Below are positions 61,512-64,000 of a stretch of DNA of 64,000 nt, piece by piece. A model generated the notes under the pieces. It ran no database searches. It was not told the origin of the DNA and was given only the letters and a program-made list of their open reading frames with translations. The position numbers and the translations under genes are program-made. This DNA comes from Pseudomonadales bacterium. Lineage in GTDB: Bacteria; Pseudomonadota; Gammaproteobacteria; Pseudomonadales; DC-out160. Position 1 is the stretch's first letter. Every line of letters starts with the position of its first letter. The stretch covers positions 62,001 to 126,000 of the forward strand of contig JAHRWA010000010.1 in assembly GCA_019090455.1 (NCBI GenBank), read 5' to 3'.

Positions 61512-64000
61512 TTAAACCTTTTCCGAACTGATCGAGGTGTATTTCCACTCATGCCAGTAATCTGTCACTGGAAAATACAACACACAAGTGATGGAACGAT
61601 CTTTTTGACTTTCTTGCCGAGCTCTCCCTTGCTGTGACGAAACTAGTTGAGCATAGTCTTCCAGCTGAGGCCGATAAGTTTTAATCGCCTCTTTAATTTT
61701 AGATTCATCTACAATAACTTTGTAATCCAAAACCCACTGATTGCCGTTATCATCAACAAATAGACAGTCTAATATTGCTTTACGCACTAGCCCTTTTAGC
61801 CCCCTCTCTTTAGACAGTTCACCTCGAGACAGTTCACCTCGAGACAAGCTAGACAATTCATATTCACAGTATAGAGCACCCCTACTGTGACTAGCCTGCG
61901 CGATCAGACGATTTAATTCACCATTTCCAGCCCAATTTTCAATAGCCTTTATTGCGACGGGCAGCGCCAATTCCGCTTGTTGCGATGTCATGCCCATGTT
62001 TTTCATCTGTGCTAACCAACGCCATTGCGTCTTTTCAGTCAAAGAGAATACGGACTCTTGCGATGTGTGATTGAAATTGTCTTGAGGCTGACTCAATCGC
62101 AGTTCGCTTGATTGCATTAATCTATGCCGCCTAAGCATGTGCTGTTCAAATAGTTGATGTACAAAGGTGCCTAATAAACGCAGCGTTTCCTGTTCCATTC
62201 CTACGGATTCATTAACCGACGTCTGAACTTCCTTATTGATCTCTCTGCGCTGTCCAATCATTTGTGTCGCTTCAGCCTTATTCCCGCTGAACTGACCAAC
62301 ATTTCGCTTTTGTTTTAAATAAGAATTCACATCATACAAAGCACCAAACTTCACCCCCAGGGCCAACCGCCGTCCTGAACGATGTCCTTCAGAACCCTTA
62401 TCTCGTTGATCATCATTTGGGTCTCCTGTTCCATTTTCCAAAAGGCTCAACTGCTGTTCTTGATCTGCCCTATCATTGCTTAGAGCCTTGACTGAAGCAT
62501 TTACTAAGGGCTGCGCTAATTCCAAAACAGGCTCTTCCACAAACTTATGAAGACTGCCCGATGCCGCCGCTTTGAACTCCTGCTTTACATCATCAAACTT
62601 AACTGTGGTAAACAAACCCAAACGCTTCTTAGCCCGTGTGGCTGCAACATAGAATAATCTGACTAATTCCCATTTTGCTTTTTCTGATTCTAAGTGCCGT
62701 ATGTACTGATAAATAGGCTCGTCTTCACCACCCGCTTGTTTAATGGGTGACAATAACAACCAATCCTCATTCGCGATATCTTGACGACACCAAGCCATCA
62801 AAGCGGGATCATCTCCTCTGCCCTTTTTTTCCATAGCGGGAAGTACCACCGTATCGAATTCCAAACCTTTCGATTTATGGATAGTCATGATCTGAACAGG
62901 ATTGTTCTCCATAGGTTGAACACCGGCAAATAGACTCGCCATTTTTCGTTCCAGTAATGCCAGGTCAGCGATAGTCCCACCCTCCTCCGCATTTTCTATC
63001 AAAACAAGAAACTGCTCCACATCATCAAGCTGGGCTTCATCCACAAAAGCCAGTCCCCCAAAGGCAATCCAAATCGACTCAATCCAATCGCGCAGATAAC
63101 CGCGACCGCGGTGGGAAAAGGCATGAGACAATATCGTAACTAGCCTTTGTACACGTTGCTGACCATCATGACTTAATGAAGGTTCCGGCGCCCCCTCATC
63201 AGAAACCAAACAATTCAAACTATCCCACACAGTCATTCCCAACTGCGTATCCGATGCGACCAACAAATCACTGAGATCAATACCACAGAACGGCCCACGT
63301 AGCAGAGACAACCATGCAATCCGATCTCCCAGATGCAGCATGGCTTTGGTCAGAGACAATAGATCCAAAATAAAAGGAGCCTGCCCCAGACTTTCAATTT
63401 CCACCGCATGATAAGGAATACCCCGTGCCCTGAATAATTCGGCAATGGGCATCACATGGGTTTTCGCTCGCACTAGCAGTGCAATACTCTCATCAGGCGC
63501 CGCTAGCCTTTGTTTTTCCACATAAGCAACTAGCTGCTCTACCTGCAAGCCACTATCCAACGTCACATCATAATGCACCGCCTCCTCTATCGCCTCTTCA
63601 GATCTTGCTGCAATAGAAGGGGAATAGGTGACAGCACCAGTAGACAAATTTTCGTTCGTAGGAAAGGCATTTTGAAAAATGGCATTAACCCAACCCACAA
63701 CACTCTGGTTAGACCGGAAATTGGATTGCAGCACCAAAGACTCTAATGGCGTATCACCAATTCCAAACTGCCTTGCTCTCAGAAACAAACTCACATCTGC
63801 CTCTCTAAACCGATAAATGGATTGCATGGGATCGCCGACAATAAACAATGTTCGGCCATCTCCCGCCTGCCAACCCGCTGTCAATTTTTCTAACAATCCA
63901 AACTGAGACACTGACGTATCCTGAAATTCATCCACCAACACATGACGTATTTGATAATCCAATTTCAACGCCAATTCACTGGGATCATCGCAGGCGCCCA
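61512..64000 (-). CDS. UvrD/RecB-type helicase-nuclease (AddA-like), N-terminus outside window
   Basis: At least 829 residues; the frame stays open to the right edge, so the start lies outside. The first codons read DDPSELALKLDYQIRHVLVDEFQDTS (shown in part: Walker B VDEFQDTS). Helicase motifs then follow: VGDPMQSIYRFREAD (III), NFRSN (IV), IMTIHKSKGLEFD (V), LFYVAATRAKKRLGL (VI). The C-terminal region carries a RecB-family nuclease signature, ILDCLFVDDNGNQWVLDYKV, with D-x(n)-DYK. It is therefore an ATP-dependent exonuclease subunit for double-strand break repair; an addB-like partner would lie to the right. A 15-bp tandem duplication (61812-61841) gives LSRGE twice. Confidence 0.88.
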   Translation of the reverse strand, partial: GACDDPSELALKLDYQIRHVLVDEFQDTSVSQFGLLEKLTAGWQAGDGRTLFIVGDPMQSIYRFREADVSLFLRARQFGIGDTPLESLVLQSNFRSNQSVVGWVNAIFQNAFPTNENLSTGAVTYSPSIAARSEEAIEEAVHYDVTLDSGLQVEQLVAYVEKQRLAAPDESIALLVRAKTHVMPIAELFRARGIPYHAVEIESLGQAPFILDLLSLTKAMLHLGDRIAWLSLLRGPFCGIDLSDLLVASDTQLGMTVWDSLNCLVSDEGAPEPSLSHDGQQRVQRLVTILSHAFSHRGRGYLRDWIESIWIAFGGLAFVDEAQLDDVEQFLVLIENAEEGGTIADLALLERKMASLFAGVQPMENNPVQIMTIHKSKGLEFDTVVLPAMEKKGRGDDPALMAWCRQDIANEDWLLLSPIKQAGGEDEPIYQYIRHLESEKAKWELVRLFYVAATRAKKRLGLFTTVKFDDVKQEFKAAASGSLHKFVEEPVLELAQPLVNASVKALSNDRADQEQQLSLLENGTGDPNDDQRDKGSEGHRSGRRLALGVKFGALYDVNSYLKQKRNVGQFSGNKAEATQMIGQRREINKEVQTSVNESVGMEQETLRLLGTFVHQLFEQHMLRRHRLMQSSELRLSQPQDNFNHTSQESVFSLTEKTQWRWLAQMKNMGMTSQQAELALPVAIKAIENWAGNGELNRLIAQASHSRGALYCEYELSSLSRGELSRGELSKERGLKGLVRKAILDCLFVDDNGNQWVLDYKVIVDESKIKEAIKTYRPQLEDYAQLVSSQQGRARQESQKDRSITCVLYFPVTDYWHEWKYTSISSEKV
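61812..61841. repeat. Perfect 15-bp tandem duplication inside the helicase-nuclease gene
   Basis: AGACAGTTCACCTCG at 61812-61826 and again at 61827-61841. It adds five residues in frame (LSRGE twice) close to the nuclease domain and looks recent, as the two copies are identical. Confidence 0.85.

Noticed and set aside
61512-64000. Defence-island helicase
   Set aside because: Motif order plus the RecB-type nuclease end fit a housekeeping AddA-like subunit, and the neighbours are metabolic genes.

Overview
The window is chromosomal DNA from a moderately AT-rich gammaproteobacterium, probably a marine or aquatic relative of the Pseudomonadales/Oceanospirillales/Cellvibrionales. The main evidence is gene order on the right: ppsA and ppsR diverge, then pabB, thrH, cysH, a small thioredoxin-like gene and cysB. 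This resembles the order I recall from Pseudomonas. No phage, insertion sequence, CRISPR array, rRNA or tRNA was recognised. Genes are dense on both strands.

Left part (1-31.5 kb): the 5' two-thirds of a tamA-like outer-membrane assembly gene runs off the left edge. A response regulator with a c-di-GMP phosphodiesterase (EAL) domain follows. Next comes a seven-gene MoxR/Bat operon (13.2 to 2.8 kb, minus strand): AAA+ ATPase, DUF58 protein, two Bat-type von Willebrand proteins (one fused to a BatC-like TPR region and a very long helical tail), two BatD-like proteins and a TPR/SH3 protein. Then there are an enoyl-CoA hydratase, a two-gene copper pair (multicopper oxidase plus membrane-anchored cupredoxin), an orphan ModA, an isocitrate dehydrogenase with an internally duplicated clasp/small domain, a rhomboid protease, a cold-shock-domain protein with an Asn/Gln tail, a PBP7-type endopeptidase, a fused TRAP permease, and a surface pair (leucine-rich-repeat lipoprotein plus Ig-like protein). 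An HDOD protein and a metallo-beta-lactamase-fold hydrolase close this part.

Middle part (31.5-49.8 kb): an RND/MMPL exporter, then a signalling block on the minus strand: a CheY-like receiver, REC-PAS-GGDEF-EAL, stand-alone CheB, CheR, and a membrane receptor with three receiver domains but no histidine-kinase core. After a glyoxalase-II-like hydrolase come two paralogous proteins with degenerate receivers. They bracket a porin / FMN-binding / PepSY gene set behind a Fur-like sequence, a UbiB-family kinase and an orphan Xre/MbcA/ParS-like protein. A lytic transglycosylase follows.

Right part (49.8-64 kb): core metabolism. PEP synthase (ppsA) and its regulator (ppsR), both apparently starting at TTG, then pabB, thrH, the assimilatory sulfur genes cysH and cysB with a TauE/SafE exporter, a universal stress protein, a 5'-nucleotidase, and a RecB/AddA-like helicase-nuclease that runs off the right edge.

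I see no classical defence island. The best candidates for something undescribed are the duplicated-domain isocitrate dehydrogenase, the kinase-less three-receiver receptor encoded with CheB, CheR and a GGDEF-EAL protein, the paired pseudo-receiver proteins, and the BatB-BatC fusion. Where a long frame begins at a weak alternative codon, start positions were moved to the codon with a plausible Shine-Dalgarno (SD) sequence or family-typical N-terminus; each case is explained.
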